NCBI RefSeq assembly: GCF_014648135.1
Contig: NZ_BMQN01000004.1
Coordinates: 62,001-126,000 of the forward strand
Source: Deinococcus sedimenti
GTDB taxonomy: Bacteria > Deinococcota > Deinococci > Deinococcales > Deinococcaceae
Reading direction: 5' to 3'
DNA: 64,000 bases
Part shown: piece by piece, positions 26,810-38,738 of the stretch
Layout of the letters: every line of letters begins with the position of its first letter
Numbering within the stretch: position 1 is the first letter of the stretch
Made by a program: the position numbers and the translations under genes
The notes under the pieces: model-generated
The model's database searches: none
Seen by the model: the letters and a program-made list of their open reading frames with translations, nothing else
Told to the model about the DNA's origin: nothing

Positions 26810-28052
26810 CGTTCGCCCCGAGGCCCTGGAGGCGCTCGGCGAGGCGTTCGTAGCCGCGGTTGAGGTACTGCACGCCGTCGATGACGGTGTCGCCGTCGCA
26901 GGTGAGGCCCGCGATGAACAGCGCCGCGCCCGCGCGCAGGTCGGCGGCCTTCACGGGCGCGGAGCGCAGCGCGCCGCCCTGGATGATCTGCGTGTAGCCG
27001 CTGACGGTGATGGTCGCGCCCATGCGGTGCAGTTCGGCCACGTGCGTCAGGCGGTCGGGGTACACGGGGTCCTGCACGACGCTGGTGCCGGGAATCGTGG
27101 CGAGCAGCGCGCTCATCTGGGGTTGCAGGTCGGTGGGGAAGCCCGGGTAGCTCTGGGTGGTGATGTTCACGGGCTTCAGGTCGCGGTCCGTGGCGTCCAC
27201 GGTGAGACTCAGGCCGTCCTCGGTGATGTCCACGCCGATCTCCTGCAGTTTGCCGATCACGGCGCGCAGGTGGTCGGGGCGAACGTTGTTCACGGTGAAG
27301 CGGCTGCGGGTGGCGGCGGCCAGCATTAGGAACGTCCCGGCCTCGATGCGGTCGGGAATCACGCGGTAATCCCCGCCGCGCAGGGCCGGAACGCCCCGGA
27401 TGGTCAGGGTGTGCGTGCCCGCGCCCTGGATGTCCGCGCCCAGGTGGTTCAGGAACTCGATGAGTTCCACGACGTCCGTGTCGATGCTGGCGTTCTCCAG
27501 CGTGACCACGCCGTCGCCGAGGGTGGCGGCCAGGATGGCGTTGTGCGTGCCGCCCACGGTCAGCAGTTCGAAGATGAACTGGCCGTTGAGGCTGCCGCTG
27601 CGCTGCGCGTCGAAGTTGCCATTGTCCTCGGTCACGTCGACGCCCAGGGCGCGCAGGGCCTTGACGTGCTGATCGACGGGGCGGGGACCCCAGGCGCAGC
27701 CGCCGGGCATGGACACGGTCGCGCGCCCCGCGCGGGCCAGGATGGCGCCCATGACGATGAAGCTGGCGCGCATCTTGCTGACCAGCGCGTAGGGCGCGTC
27801 GGTGTGCAGGATCTCGGGGGTGTGCAGTTCCAGGCTGTTCTCGCCGACCCAGGCGTGCTGGGTGCCCAGGTGCGCCATCAGGTCCAGGATGGTCAGGACG
27901 TCACTGAGGCGGGGGATGCCGTGCAGCGTGACTTTCTCGCGGGTCAGCAGGGTGGCGACGATGACGGGCAGCGCGGCGTTCTTGCTGCCCTGAACGGTGA
28001 TCTGGCCGCTGAGGGGGCGGCCACCCTGGACGTGCAAAGGGGTCAGGTGCAT
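26763..28052 (-). CDS. murA: UDP-N-acetylglucosamine 1-carboxyvinyltransferase (MurA)
   Basis: Transfers enolpyruvate from PEP to UDP-GlcNAc, the first committed step of peptidoglycan synthesis, in the cytoplasm. At 429 residues the length is normal. Lys24 (QGSKNAALP) and the catalytic Cys119 (SMPGGCAWGPRPVDQHV) are present. The Cys form is the one inhibited by fosfomycin, unlike the Asp form of mycobacteria, so fosfomycin sensitivity is expected at this site. Other family segments: NASIDTDVVELIEFLNHLGA, RIEAGTFLMLAAAT and TQSYPGFPTDLQPQM. Start at ATG 28052 with AAGGAAC upstream. It is a single gene; the 278-base gap upstream holds its promoter and that of the divergent small DNA-binding protein. 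Confidence 0.97.
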   Translation of the reverse strand: MHLTPLHVQGGRPLSGQITVQGSKNAALPVIVATLLTREKVTLHGIPRLSDVLTILDLMAHLGTQHAWVGENSLELHTPEILHTDAPYALVSKMRASFIVMGAILARAGRATVSMPGGCAWGPRPVDQHVKALRALGVDVTEDNGNFDAQRSGSLNGQFIFELLTVGGTHNAILAATLGDGVVTLENASIDTDVVELIEFLNHLGADIQGAGTHTLTIRGVPALRGGDYRVIPDRIEAGTFLMLAAATRSRFTVNNVRPDHLRAVIGKLQEIGVDITEDGLSLTVDATDRDLKPVNITTQSYPGFPTDLQPQMSALLATIPGTSVVQDPVYPDRLTHVAELHRMGATITVSGYTQIIQGGALRSAPVKAADLRAGAALFIAGLTCDGDTVIDGVQYLNRGYERLAERLQGLGANVTQREAELELLPAAD

Positions 28053-28237
28053 GGAAGTTCCTTTCAGCAGGCGGGCCGCGCAGGACGCGCCGTGGAGGTC
28101 AGTGGAATGGGCCGGACAATGCGCGGCATGGGTGCATGTTACACATCTTGCTCACCTATCGTCCATACAGACCATACAGGCCGCACCACACGTGCGGATG
28201 AGCTCACCTGAGGGAAAACAGTCACATCCAGCTCATG

Positions 28238-28266
28238 TTGTGAGGCTCAGGCGAGCGTGGTAGGCT
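28238..28266 (+). promoter_or_regulatory. Candidate sigma-70-type promoter of the RHH gene
   Basis: TTGTGA and TAGGCT, separated by 17 bases, lie about 65 bases before the ATG at 28331. Four of six positions match consensus in the -35 box and four of six in the -10 box. The rest of the murA-RHH gap shows short repeats such as CCATACAGACCATACAG but no clear operator. Confidence 0.45.
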
Positions 28267-28330
28267 GCCCGCACGGAATCCGGCCCCGCCCACCCACACG
28301 CGCGCGCCGCAGCCCCGTTTCAGGAGAGGC

Positions 28331-28555
28331 ATGCCCAAGAAGGAACGCAAACGGCTCCAGGTGGTCATCAGCGACGAGCAGGACGCCCTGCTGACCCGCA
28401 CCGCCTACGAACTGTCCAGCCCCGAACGCCTGATCAGCAAGAGCGAGGTCGTGCGCCTGGCCATCGAGAAGATCGCCCGCGAACTCGGCGAGGGGGAGAA
28501 CATCGAGCAGTACCGCGCGATTCTGGAACACGAGGCCGTCGCCGACGACGCCTGA
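28331..28555 (+). CDS. Small ribbon-helix-helix-like DNA-binding protein
   Basis: A 74-residue basic-to-acidic protein: MPKKERKRLQVVISDEQDALL, then two helices (LISKSEVVRLAIEKIARELG). A basic beta strand followed by a helix-turn-helix pair of this spacing is the pattern of CopG/Arc-type ribbon-helix-helix regulators, which bind DNA as dimers. No toxin gene follows, so it is not obviously an antitoxin; it stands alone. AGGAG lies seven bases before the ATG. Function and target are unknown. The prediction rests on secondary-structure pattern only. Confidence 0.65.
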   Translation: MPKKERKRLQVVISDEQDALLTRTAYELSSPERLISKSEVVRLAIEKIARELGEGENIEQYRAILEHEAVADDA

Positions 28556-28870
28556 CCCCGGCCGAACCGGACCCGATCCGCCCTGCCGACCGCGCGCCTG
28601 CCCAGAGCAGACGCGCGGCTCTGCTGTTCACAGCAGAATGCAGAGGTACCAAGGAACACCCTCAATCCCCCTGAATCGAGCGGAGCCCTGAGTCGTGATC
28701 TTTGGTCCATCTATGCCTCTGAAAACCGCTGCCAGTGCGGTTCAGGCCACTCACGTGACTGCTGCTGCACCTCTCCAGCTGCGCCGGGGGTGACGACCAC
28801 GATACCGGAGCCCCTGAGCCCACAGAGGAGTCGGGCGGAAGCTGCCTTTCGGTACCGGCGCGCGCTGCGT
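28556..28870. other. 315-base intergenic gap with a REP-like repeat
   Basis: No supported gene. It holds a CTGCTGTT/AACAGCAG-like small dyad (CAGAGCAGACGCGCGGCTCTGCTG), the repeat at 28636-28697, and otherwise GC-rich sequence with no strong ORF. Genes on both sides converge here, so termination signals are expected. Confidence 0.5.
28636..28697 (+). repeat. REP-like repeat family B, copy 1
   Basis: GAATGCAGAGG at the left and CCCTGAATCGAGCGG at the right correspond to the family pattern GAATTCAGAGG ... CTCTGAATCGAGCGGACTC, with about 30 variable bases between. Other copies are at 47164, 48485 and 48805. This copy is diverged and its outer stem is imperfect. Confidence 0.6.
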
Positions 28871-29968
28871 TCAGCGGCCGGAGGCCAGCGCGTTGACGCT
28901 GCCCAGCACGCGCCGGGCGCCCAGGAATCGCGGGGCCCAGTACCGGTCTGAGAGCAGCCGGTCCACCGTGACGCGCCCCTGGTAGGAGTTGGCACTGATG
29001 AACTGATCCTCTCCTAGGTAGATGCCCACGTGGGACACTCTGCCCGCCCCGGCGGTGTCGAAGAACACCAGATCGCCGGGTTCCAGCGCCTCGGTGGGGA
29101 TGGGCTGACCGGTGCGGGCCTGTTCGGCGCTGGTGCGCGGCAGGGTCACGCCCAGCGGAGTGAAGACCTGCAGAACCAGTCCGCTGCAGTCCGTTCCGCT
29201 GCGGGTGGTGCCGCCCAGCAGGTACGGCGTGTTCAGCAGACTCAGGGCCGCCGCCCGCCAGTCCGCGCCCCCCGCCCCGGCGACTGTTGCGGGTGACACG
29301 GTGGCCTGCGCGGCCGGGGCCGGTGACGGGAGGCCCGGCGCCTGCGTGCGGGGCATGGGTGTGCCGGGCTGCAGCACCGGGACGCTCTGTGTGGGGGCCT
29401 GAGGCTGGAAGGGTGAACCCAGCGGGCCGCCTGGGCTGGTCACGGCAGGCAGGGACTGCGTGGTGACCCGGGAGGCTGCCGCGGACGGGGCCACGCTGGC
29501 CACGGCGGCTGCCGCAGGAGCCGTGGCCGCCGCGCCGGTGGGGAGGGTCAGCACCTGACCAGTCTTCAGGACACTTCCGGCAGGCAGGGCGCTGGCCCCC
29601 AGCAGGGCGTCCACGCTGACCCCGAAGCGGCGGGCCAGCGCGTACAGCGTGTCGCCGGGCTGCACGGTGTACGTGACCGGCGTGACCCGCAGAATGAGCA
29701 CCTGCCCGACCCGCAGGTTGGGCGCCCCCAGGTGGTTGAGGGCCAGCAGGTCCGCAACACTCAGGCCGGCGCGGCGCGCGATGCTGAAGGCCGTGTCGCC
29801 CGGCTGCACCGTGACGTTCAGCAGCCCGTCCAGACTGCCCCCCGCCGGACTGTCCGCAACTGGTGCGGGGGGCGCACTGGGTTCGGTGAAAACCGCCTGA
29901 GCATCCGCGCGGCCCACGAGGAGCGCGCCGAGCAGCAGACAGAGGGGTAGGAACCGGGAGTCAGGCAT
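28871..29968 (-). CDS. Exported LysM-LysM-NlpC/P60 peptidoglycan hydrolase
   Basis: A 365-residue secreted wall enzyme that would cut stem peptides (endopeptidase). Signal peptide MPDSRFLPLCLLLGALLVGRADA; LysM 1 about residues 52-95 (VTVQPGDTAFSIARRAGLS), LysM 2 about 97-140 (YTVQPGDTLYALARRFGVS), a long Ala/Pro/Thr linker, then NlpC/P60. The catalytic Cys is in SGTDCSGLVLQVF, His in VSHVGIYLGEDQ, and the third polar residue is near FISANSYQG. LysM modules hold it on the wall glycan. Start at ATG 29968; the frame extends further upstream but without a signal peptide in place. Divergent from the MFS gene. Confidence 0.92.
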   Translation of the reverse strand: MPDSRFLPLCLLLGALLVGRADAQAVFTEPSAPPAPVADSPAGGSLDGLLNVTVQPGDTAFSIARRAGLSVADLLALNHLGAPNLRVGQVLILRVTPVTYTVQPGDTLYALARRFGVSVDALLGASALPAGSVLKTGQVLTLPTGAAATAPAAAAVASVAPSAAASRVTTQSLPAVTSPGGPLGSPFQPQAPTQSVPVLQPGTPMPRTQAPGLPSPAPAAQATVSPATVAGAGGADWRAAALSLLNTPYLLGGTTRSGTDCSGLVLQVFTPLGVTLPRTSAEQARTGQPIPTEALEPGDLVFFDTAGAGRVSHVGIYLGEDQFISANSYQGRVTVDRLLSDRYWAPRFLGARRVLGSVNALASGR

Positions 29969-30131
29969 CAGGAGGAAAGCTCCACCGTGAGAGGGCGGTG
30001 AAGAAAGCGTGGGACATCGCGCACCGTAACACGCCCCCCGGCCCGCCGCAACACCCCCGGTCCCCGCCGGGGAGTCCCGCCAGTGGGAACGCCCACACGG
30101 CCCGCAGCTGGGGCGGGCGTATGGTGGGCGG

Positions 30132-31415
30132 GTGATCGCCCGCACCCGATCGTGGGGCACGCGCACCTTCAGCGCCCTGCGCCACCCTCACTACCGCCGC
30201 TACTGGTTCTCGCAGCTGCTGTCCCTGATCGGTTCCTGGATGCAGGCCACCGCGCAGCAGTACCTCGTGCTGGAACTCTCGGGCGGCAGCAGCGCCGCGC
30301 TGGGCTGGGTGACGGTCGCGCAGTTCATGCCCAGCCTCCTGCTCTCCCTGTTCGCCGGGGCGGTCATTGACCGCGTGCCGCGCCGCCGCGTGCTGCTCGC
30401 CACGCAGCTGACCCTGCTGGGCACCGCCACCGCGCTGGCTGTCACCACGCACCTGGGCGTCGTGACCCTGCCGCTGGTCATGCTGATTGCGTTCATCAGC
30501 GGCACCGCGAACGCCTTCGACATGCCCGCCCGGCAGAGCATGGTCGTGGATTTCGTTCCCAAGAGTGACGTGCCGAACGCCGTGGCCCTGAACAGCCTGT
30601 CCTTCAACGTCAGCCGCACCCTGGGGCAGGCGCTGTTCGGCGTGGTGGCCGCGCTGGGCGTCAGCCTGCTCGCGGGGGGCAACGCCGAGAACATCTCGCG
30701 GCTGGCGCTGCCCTTCTACCTGAACGTCGCGTCCTTCTTCGTGGTGCTGTACGTGATCGCCACGCTGCCCTTCCCGGACCGCGACTTCGGCCCGCGCGGC
30801 AGCATGCTCGGCGACGTGAAAGAAGGCCTGCGTTACGTGCGCGCCACGCCCGCCGTGCGCAACGTCATGCTGCTCGTCGGCGCCCTGAGCCTCACCATCA
30901 TCAACTTCAACGTGATCATCCCCTACTACGCCCGCGTCGTCTTCGGCGCGCGCGAGGCGACCTTCGGCGCGCTGTCCGCCGCGTTCGGCATCGGCGCCAT
31001 GGCCGGAGCGCTGTGGCAGGCCAGCCGCCCCAACCCGCTGCGCAATCTGCGCCTGGGCGCCCTGATCCTGATCGCCAGCGCCGCCCTGCTCGCCGTGACC
31101 CCCACGCCCACGCTGGCCTTCCCGGTGCTCGCCGCGTGCGGGTTCGGGATGCTCAGCCTGCTCGTCAGCGCCAACAGCACCGTGCAACTCACCATTCCCG
31201 ACCAGCTGCGCGGCCGGGTCATGAGCCTGTACTCCTTCGTCCTGGTCGGCATGGGGCCGCCCGGCGCGCTCATCGCCAGTACCCTGATCGGCCGCGAGGG
31301 ACCCCTGGGCCCCCGCGCGGGCCTGCTGGTCCTGACCGGCCTGGGCCTGATCGCGGTGCTGCTGCTGTGGACCCGCCTGCCGCGCCGACTCGAAAAGCCC
31401 GCCAGCGACGACTGA
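30132..31415 (+). CDS. Major facilitator superfamily exporter (EntS-like)
   Basis: A 427-residue, roughly 12-segment membrane transporter. The opening RHPHYRRYWFSQLLSLIGSWMQATAQQYLVLE and the motif-A-like VIDRVPRRRVLL, plus DMPARQSMVVDF, are typical of the EntS / DHA3-type exporters that pump out siderophores or drugs by proton exchange. Start is GTG at 30132 (no ATG in reach). The substrate is not indicated by neighbours. Its TGA stop is followed by TACGAAATCCCG, faintly like one end of the 132-bp repeat. Confidence 0.88.
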   Translation: MIARTRSWGTRTFSALRHPHYRRYWFSQLLSLIGSWMQATAQQYLVLELSGGSSAALGWVTVAQFMPSLLLSLFAGAVIDRVPRRRVLLATQLTLLGTATALAVTTHLGVVTLPLVMLIAFISGTANAFDMPARQSMVVDFVPKSDVPNAVALNSLSFNVSRTLGQALFGVVAALGVSLLAGGNAENISRLALPFYLNVASFFVVLYVIATLPFPDRDFGPRGSMLGDVKEGLRYVRATPAVRNVMLLVGALSLTIINFNVIIPYYARVVFGAREATFGALSAAFGIGAMAGALWQASRPNPLRNLRLGALILIASAALLAVTPTPTLAFPVLAACGFGMLSLLVSANSTVQLTIPDQLRGRVMSLYSFVLVGMGPPGALIASTLIGREGPLGPRAGLLVLTGLGLIAVLLLWTRLPRRLEKPASDD

Positions 31416-31512
31416 TACGAAATCCCGCCTGATCTGGAGGCCGCAGTTCGGCGAGGCCCCGATAGGCCAGTGCGCCAATGTGCCCCGGACCTCATGCCGG
31501 ATACAAATAGGT

Positions 31513-32216
31513 ATGAACGTCCACGCCGCCGCGCGACTGGCCGGATTTGTCCTGGCGGCGCCCATCCACAGTCACCGGGTCCTGGTGTCGCGACCTGACC
31601 GACTGGTGATCCAGGTGACCACCGCCGAAGGCCGGTTCGTCCTCAAGCTGGAGGGGGCCGGAGATGGCCTGACCCGCGAGCTGGCCGCGCGGACGTTCCT
31701 GCGGGCGCGCTGCTCGCCCGGCTGCATGCCGTGCCCGGCGAGCGACCCCCACCGCAGCAGCAGACCTGGGACGCCTGGATGCTGGGCTGGCTACGGCACG
31801 CGCTGACGTACTGGCTGGGCACCGGGCGGGCCCCGCACGACGCCGCCGGACGGCTGAGCCGCTGGTGGCGGACCGTCGAACCGCTGCTGGCCTCACGGGG
31901 GCGACAGACCATCCTGTTCGACGGAAAGCCCGAACACCTGCTGTTGACGGGCAACAATCAGCTCACGCTGATCGACGTGGAGGACCTGCGCTCGGGTGAC
32001 GGCCTGATGGATCTCGCCGTGATCGCCCTGCACGAGCCCGCCACGCTGCCGGGCGTGCTGGCCGGGTACGCGACCCTGAACCCGCAGGAGAACACGCTGT
32101 TGGCGTTCTACACCCTGCTGCGCGCCCTCGCGGCGGCCGAATGGGACGAGACCCAGTTCGGGGGACGGCAACGGGACCGCTTCCTTCAGGTGGCGGCCCG
32201 CTGCCTCCCCGCGTGA
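31513..32216 (+). pseudogene. Aminoglycoside-phosphotransferase-fold gene with internal deletion and frameshift
   Basis: The first frame, from ATG 31513, encodes the start of a kinase N-lobe (HRVLVSRPDRLVIQVTTAEG, RFVLKLEGAGDGLTRELAART). Near 31705-31712 sense passes to another frame, reading ALLARLHAVPGERPPP and then the C-lobe (LFDGKPEHLLLTGNN, LTLIDVEDLRSGDGLMDLAVI) to the stop at 32216. Between RELAART and ALLARLHAVPG an APH protein normally has some 60 more residues (hinge and substrate lobe), which are absent. A single base change cannot restore it: a segment has been deleted within a short GC-rich homology (GCGGGCGCG). The rest of the C-lobe is clean, so decay looks recent. A separate GTG-started gene at 31731 is possible but lacks the ATP-binding half. 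Confidence 0.6.
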
Positions 32217-32322
32217 GCACCGGCCAATCTGCCCGCGCCTGCCAGCGGAGGTCCGTCCGCCCACGCGGAACCCTGAACGCGGTGTAAGGACCGCGTGCGT
32301 GGCAGGCTGGTATCCTGCGCGC

Positions 32323-32481
32323 ATGGCTTCAGACCGCAATCCTGAGACGTCGCACGCCCTGACCTGGGCGCTGATCGTGATTGCCCTGGGCGCGATCATC
32401 GGGATTGGCACCGCCGCCGCGCTGCTGGCCCGCAAGGACCGCCCGCTGCCCGACGATCCCGACGCGCCCCTGTTCATCTGA
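32323..32481 (+). CDS. Small single-span membrane protein
   Basis: A 52-residue product, MASDRNPETSHALTWALIVI and onward, with one hydrophobic helix (about residues 13-36) and a charged tail (ARKDRPLPDDPDAPLFI). It resembles other short Deinococcus-type membrane proteins in this window (48607, 56920) in layout only. Function unknown. A stem-loop terminator follows 23 bases after the stop. Confidence 0.6.
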   Translation: MASDRNPETSHALTWALIVIALGAIIGIGTAAALLARKDRPLPDDPDAPLFI

Positions 32482-32503
32482 ACGCGGCGCCACCCAGCAC
32501 GCC

Positions 32504-32540
32504 CGTGGGGCACCACCTCAGTCCAGAGGGGTGCCCCACG
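32504..32540. terminator. 11-bp stem between convergent genes
   Basis: CGTGGGGCACC pairs with GGTGCCCCACG across a 15-base loop, between the small membrane protein gene and the SLC13 transporter gene. Confidence 0.8.
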
Positions 32541-32553
32541 CGGCTGAACGCGC

Positions 32554-34290
<1,737 letters not shown>

Positions 34291-34390
34291 GTCAGCGCCC
34301 CCGCAGGCGGGACGGGAGGGGCGGACAGGGCAGAGGGGTCATCGCCCCCGATCATGCGGGCCGCGCCGGGCCGCCCGCATGAAGGTCTCT

Positions 34391-35488
34391 TTAATCCGCC
34401 TTGGCCACGCCCAGCGCCAGCCGCGTCAGCGCGCCCCGCAGGACCGCCACCGCCCGGTCGAACTCGGCCAGATCCAGGCGTTCCTCGGGCGTGTGGTCCA
34501 GCGCGCTGTCCCCCGGACCGTACGCCAGGGTCGGGACGGGCCAGTGGGCGGCGACCACGTTCATGTCGCTCGTGCCGGTCTTCACCTTGAACACCGGACT
34601 CCCGCCCTGCTCGCGGATCGCCACGCGGAACGCCCGCGTCAGCGCGTTGTCCTTCGGGTGCCGCACCGCCGTCTCGTGCCCCACGAAGGACAGCTCCAGG
34701 CCCTCCAGGTCGGTCAGCGTCGCGCGGATCTCGGCTTCCGCCTGCGCGGGACTGACGCTGACCGGCAGGCGCAGCCCGAAGGTGCCCCACGCCCGCTGGT
34801 GCAGCCCGTCCGTGCCCGCCCCCAGGTCCTGAATGGTGGCCTGCACGCCGCCGAACACGCCGCCCGGCTCCCCGGCCCCCGCCGCCCAGGCGCGCACGCG
34901 GAACCACGCCTCGGTCAGGTCATCCCCGGCGCTGCTGCCGTCCCCGGCGGTGTGGAAGTTCTCCTTCACCGCCTGCGCCTTCACGACCAGCCGCCCCTTG
35001 TACCCCAGAGTCAGCCCCTCCCAGGCGCTCGGCTCGCCGATCAGGACCACGTCCGGCTGCATCACGGTGCGGATGTGCCGCGCGCCCCGGCTGCTGGGCG
35101 CCTCCTCCTCGGTCGCGCCGATCACCACGAAGCGCGCCGCGGCCAGCGCCTCGTCCGGCAGGGTCGCCACGGCCGCCATGAACGCGCACAGCGGCCCCTT
35201 GGCGTCCACGCTGCCGCGCCCGTGCAGCACGCCCGCTTCGTCCACGCGCACCGGAATCTCGCCCGGCACAGTGTCCATGTGACCCAGCAGCGCCACCGTC
35301 AGCGGCCCGCTCCCCCGCTCGCCCACCGCGTTCCCGGCCTCGTCCACGCGGGCCTCGAAGCCACGCGCGGCCATCCAGTCCCGCAGGAACGCCGCGACCT
35401 CGCCCTCCTGCCCGGACAGCGAGGGAATCCCCACCGCGCGGATCAGCAGGTCACGGGCGTCCTGCACGGTCCCCTGCACGTCAGTCAA
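34391..35488 (-). CDS. lysK: [LysW]-lysine hydrolase (M20 family)
   Basis: Removes the finished lysine (or ornithine) from the carrier protein LysW, the last step of the alpha-aminoadipate lysine pathway used by Thermus and Deinococcus. The 365-residue M20 enzyme has the metal motifs [42 protein letters not shown] and [16 protein letters not shown], and the family-specific C-terminus [20 protein letters not shown] ... [16 protein letters not shown]. Those last two motifs are what separates LysK from other M20 peptidases. It starts at 35488, overlapping by eight bases the stop of the upstream membrane protein gene, so both are read together. The remaining lys genes are not in this window. Confidence 0.93.
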   Translation of the reverse strand: MTDVQGTVQDARDLLIRAVGIPSLSGQEGEVAAFLRDWMAARGFEARVDEAGNAVGERGSGPLTVALLGHMDTVPGEIPVRVDEAGVLHGRGSVDAKGPLCAFMAAVATLPDEALAAARFVVIGATEEEAPSSRGARHIRTVMQPDVVLIGEPSAWEGLTLGYKGRLVVKAQAVKENFHTAGDGSSAGDDLTEAWFRVRAWAAGAGEPGGVFGGVQATIQDLGAGTDGLHQRAWGTFGLRLPVSVSPAQAEAEIRATLTDLEGLELSFVGHETAVRHPKDNALTRAFRVAIREQGGSPVFKVKTGTSDMNVVAAHWPVPTLAYGPGDSALDHTPEERLDLAEFDRAVAVLRGALTRLALGVAKAD

Positions 35489-36470
35489 CGTCCATCACTC
35501 CGGACCCGTCACCCACCGCGTGCGCGAGGCTCACTAGCAGGCGCGCGATCTCCGCGAGGCTCACCAGGGCGATCGTGCCCACGCCGCCCGCCAGCAGCGT
35601 CCACAGGCCCGCGTACCGCTCGCCACCTGTGAACTGGAAGAAGGCCAGCGCCACCGCGCCCAGGAACAGCACCACGCCCAGCACCCGCAGGCGCCCCGGC
35701 AGGCCCGAGGCGAGGTCCGCCTGACGCGCCAGCGCCGCCGCCGCGCCCGCCGAGCCGCGCAGCGCCGGGGTCGCCACCGCCGCCGGGACAGACGCACTGG
35801 GGGCCGGGGCGGGGCGGGCCTCGGGGGCTTTCGTCAGGTCCGGGCCCTTCAACTCAGGCCGATTCGGTGAGAACGCCGACGAGGAAATCACGACCGGGGT
35901 CGCTGCGGGCCGCTCAGGCGCCGACGTGACCTCCGGAGCCGGGGTGGCCGGGCCGGGATTCAGCGTGAGCAGCGTGGCCGCAGGCGTCACCGCCGGAGCG
36001 GGATTGAGTGGGGTGGCCGGGCGGGCCTGCGGCGCCGGGGTGGGGTCGGGGCGTGGCGTCACCGGCTCGGCCGCGGCGGGGGCCACCGGGGCTGCATTGA
36101 GAGGCGCGGGCGCGAAGGTCTTCGCGGCGCCCGCCTGCGGCAGCGGCGAGGCGGGCTGTTCCTTGGCGCGGGCCGTCGCGTCACGCACCCCGCCGAAGAA
36201 GGCCTGCACGGCGCCCGGATCGAAGCCCAGCAGGCTGGCGCTCAGCGCCGTCCCGGCCGGCGTCTCGACGCGCAGGGTGCCCTCCTGGTCGCTGTGGATG
36301 CGGGTCAGGTCGCGCAGGGTCACGCGGCGCGTGCCGCCCGCATCCTGGAACAGCAGCGTCTCGGGAGTCAGGACGAACAGCGCGTCCTCGCGTTCCAGGG
36401 CACTCAGGGGGGCGTCGGTCAATCCAAGGTCACGCAGGGTCTGCGCGGCGCGGTCACTGGGGTGGGTCAT
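35481..36470 (-). CDS. Membrane protein with Pro/Ala-rich linker, unknown function
   Basis: A 329-residue protein. Residues 1-95 look like a small beta-rich (PH-like) domain: [31 protein letters not shown]. Residues 100-235 are a disordered Pro/Ala/Thr linker. Two hydrophobic segments (about 248-268 and 280-305) and a short amphipathic tail follow. I do not recognise the family. It is upstream of lysK and overlaps it by eight bases. The ATG at 36470 has GGAGCC upstream. It faces the divergent small acidic protein across 159 bases. Confidence 0.72.
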   Translation of the reverse strand: MTHPSDRAAQTLRDLGLTDAPLSALEREDALFVLTPETLLFQDAGGTRRVTLRDLTRIHSDQEGTLRVETPAGTALSASLLGFDPGAVQAFFGGVRDATARAKEQPASPLPQAGAAKTFAPAPLNAAPVAPAAAEPVTPRPDPTPAPQARPATPLNPAPAVTPAATLLTLNPGPATPAPEVTSAPERPAATPVVISSSAFSPNRPELKGPDLTKAPEARPAPAPSASVPAAVATPALRGSAGAAAALARQADLASGLPGRLRVLGVVLFLGAVALAFFQFTGGERYAGLWTLLAGGVGTIALVSLAEIARLLVSLAHAVGDGSGVMDVD

Positions 36471-36629
36471 GATCGGCTCCTTCCTCGGCGCCCGGTACGT
36501 CCGGCGCGCCTCACTGCGTCACAGCATAGCGGGCGCCGCCCGGGCCGGAGAAACCGCGTCTGCCAACGTGAAGGGACGCGCCCCGCACCTCTCACCCCGG
36601 CGCGTGCCCGCGCGGCCCAGACTGGAGGC

Positions 36630-36887
36630 ATGACCGACAACAGGTACGGGGACGCGCCCCTGGGCAAGAGCGTCGAGGATATCCAGCAGGAGAGCGGCAA
36701 CGTCGTCAACAGCCCCGCCACAGGCGAGGCCCGCCGCGCCGAGGAGGCCCCGGTGGTGCCCGCGCTGGTGACCGGGACCGGCAGTGGCGTGATCGCCGCC
36801 GTGCGCCCCGACGCGCTGATCGAACCCGGCAGCGGCGCGGATGACGGACGCGACCACGAGAACCGCGACAGCAGCGAAGAGAGCTGA
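36630..36887 (+). CDS. Small acidic protein, unknown function
   Basis: An 85-residue hydrophilic protein ([20 protein letters not shown] ... ENRDSSEES), rich in Glu, Asp, Asn and Gly, with no membrane segment. The ATG follows CTGGAGGC. In character it matches the acidic tail encoded at 18450-18638 and the short protein at 8878. Such small hydrophilic proteins are frequent in desiccation-tolerant bacteria, but no hydrophilin motif is evident. It precedes purE by 100 bases and may share its transcript. Confidence 0.65.
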   Translation: MTDNRYGDAPLGKSVEDIQQESGNVVNSPATGEARRAEEAPVVPALVTGTGSGVIAAVRPDALIEPGSGADDGRDHENRDSSEES

Positions 36888-36987
36888 AGCCGGTCCTGTC
36901 AGCGCGGCCTGGGTCCATGCCTGGGCCGCGCCGCTTTTCTGGACGGCCCCGCCCGGCGCGGCCGGGCACCCCGGTAAGCTGCGGGGC

Positions 36988-37529
<542 letters not shown>

Positions 37530-37533
<4 letters not shown>

Positions 37534-38660
37534 CCACGCTGGGACAGGAGCTGACGCTGGGCATTCTGGGCGGCGGGCAGCTGGCGCAGATGCTCGCGCT
37601 GGCCGCGCTGCCGCTGGGCGTGCGCGTGACCGTGCTGGAACCCGACGCGCAGGCCCCCGCCCGCCTGTGCGCCCGCCACCTGCACGCCCCGTACACCGAC
37701 CCCGCCGGGCTGGAGGAGCTGGCCGCGTGCGACGCCGTGACGCTGGAATTCGAGAACATTCCCGTGGAGGCCCTGGCCGCGCTGGAGGGCCGCGTGCCCG
37801 TCCGCCCCGCCGGAGCGCTGCTGGCCCGCAGCAAGCACCGCGCCCGCGAGAAACAGGCCCTGCGTGACGCCGGGGCCACCACCGCGCCCTTCGAGATCAT
37901 CGAGGCAGAGGGTGACCTGGACGGCGCGCTGACGCGGGTCGGGGGTCGGGGAATCTTGAAGACCAGCGAACTCGGGTATGACGGCAAGGGGCAGGCCCGC
38001 GTGGGCAGCGACGCCGAGCTGCGCGCCGCCTGGGACGACCTGGGCCGTGTGCCCTGCGTGCTGGAGGGCTTCGTGACCTTCGAACGCGAGGTCAGCCTCG
38101 CGGTGGCGCGCACGCCGTCCGGGCAGGTGGCTTTCGGGCCGCTCGTGGAGAACGTGCACCGGGACGGCATCCTGCGGACCAGCGTGTACCCGGCGCAGGT
38201 ACCGCAGGGCACCGAGGCCCGCGCCCGTGAACTGGCCCGCGCCGTCGCGGACGCCTGGAAACTGGAGGGCCTGATCACCCTGGAATTCTTCCAGCTGCCC
38301 GGCGGGGACCTGCTGGTGAACGAGGTCGCGCCGCGCGTCCACAACAGCGGGCACCTCACGCAGGACGGCGGCGGCCTCAGCCAGTTCGAGGCGCAGGTCC
38401 GCGCCGTGCTCGACCTGCCCCTGAGCGACTGGGCGCCGCTGCACCCCACCGCCATGCTGAACGTCGTCGGCGTGGACGGCCCGGACGGGCAGGCCCTGGA
38501 ACCCGACTGGGCCGCCATCGACGCCCTGAGCGGCACGCGCGTGCACCTGTACCACAAGGCGCACAGGCACGGGCGCAAGGTCGGGCACGTGAACCTCGTC
38601 GCGCCGGACGCCGACACCCTGCGCGAGCGACTGTCCAGCCTGGAGCCCCTGGTTCCCTAA
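37530..38660 (+). CDS. purK: N5-carboxyaminoimidazole ribonucleotide synthase (PurK)
   Basis: Uses ATP and bicarbonate to make N5-CAIR from AIR, the step before PurE. The 376-residue ATP-grasp enzyme has [21 protein letters not shown], the ATP-binding [28 protein letters not shown] and the metal motif [18 protein letters not shown]. The C-terminal domain ([18 protein letters not shown]) is typical. It starts with an ATG overlapping the purE stop. The order purE-purK is the common bacterial arrangement. No purine riboswitch was seen upstream of purE. Confidence 0.96.
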
Positions 38661-38738
38661 GCCCCCCGTAAAGGCAGGTCAGGGTTCCCGCAACCTCCGC
38701 TCACGGCCCGTCAGGCCGCCGAGCCTAGGCTGAGAAAC

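Noticed and set aside
28331..28555. Antitoxin of a toxin-antitoxin pair
   Set aside because: The protein has a ribbon-helix-helix pattern, but no small toxin gene follows or precedes it on the same strand.
34341..35632. Long plus-strand open frames opposite lysK and the SLC13 gene
   Set aside because: Composition is Arg/Pro/Ser-rich shadow sequence without motifs, while the minus strand has complete LysK and SLC13 signatures.
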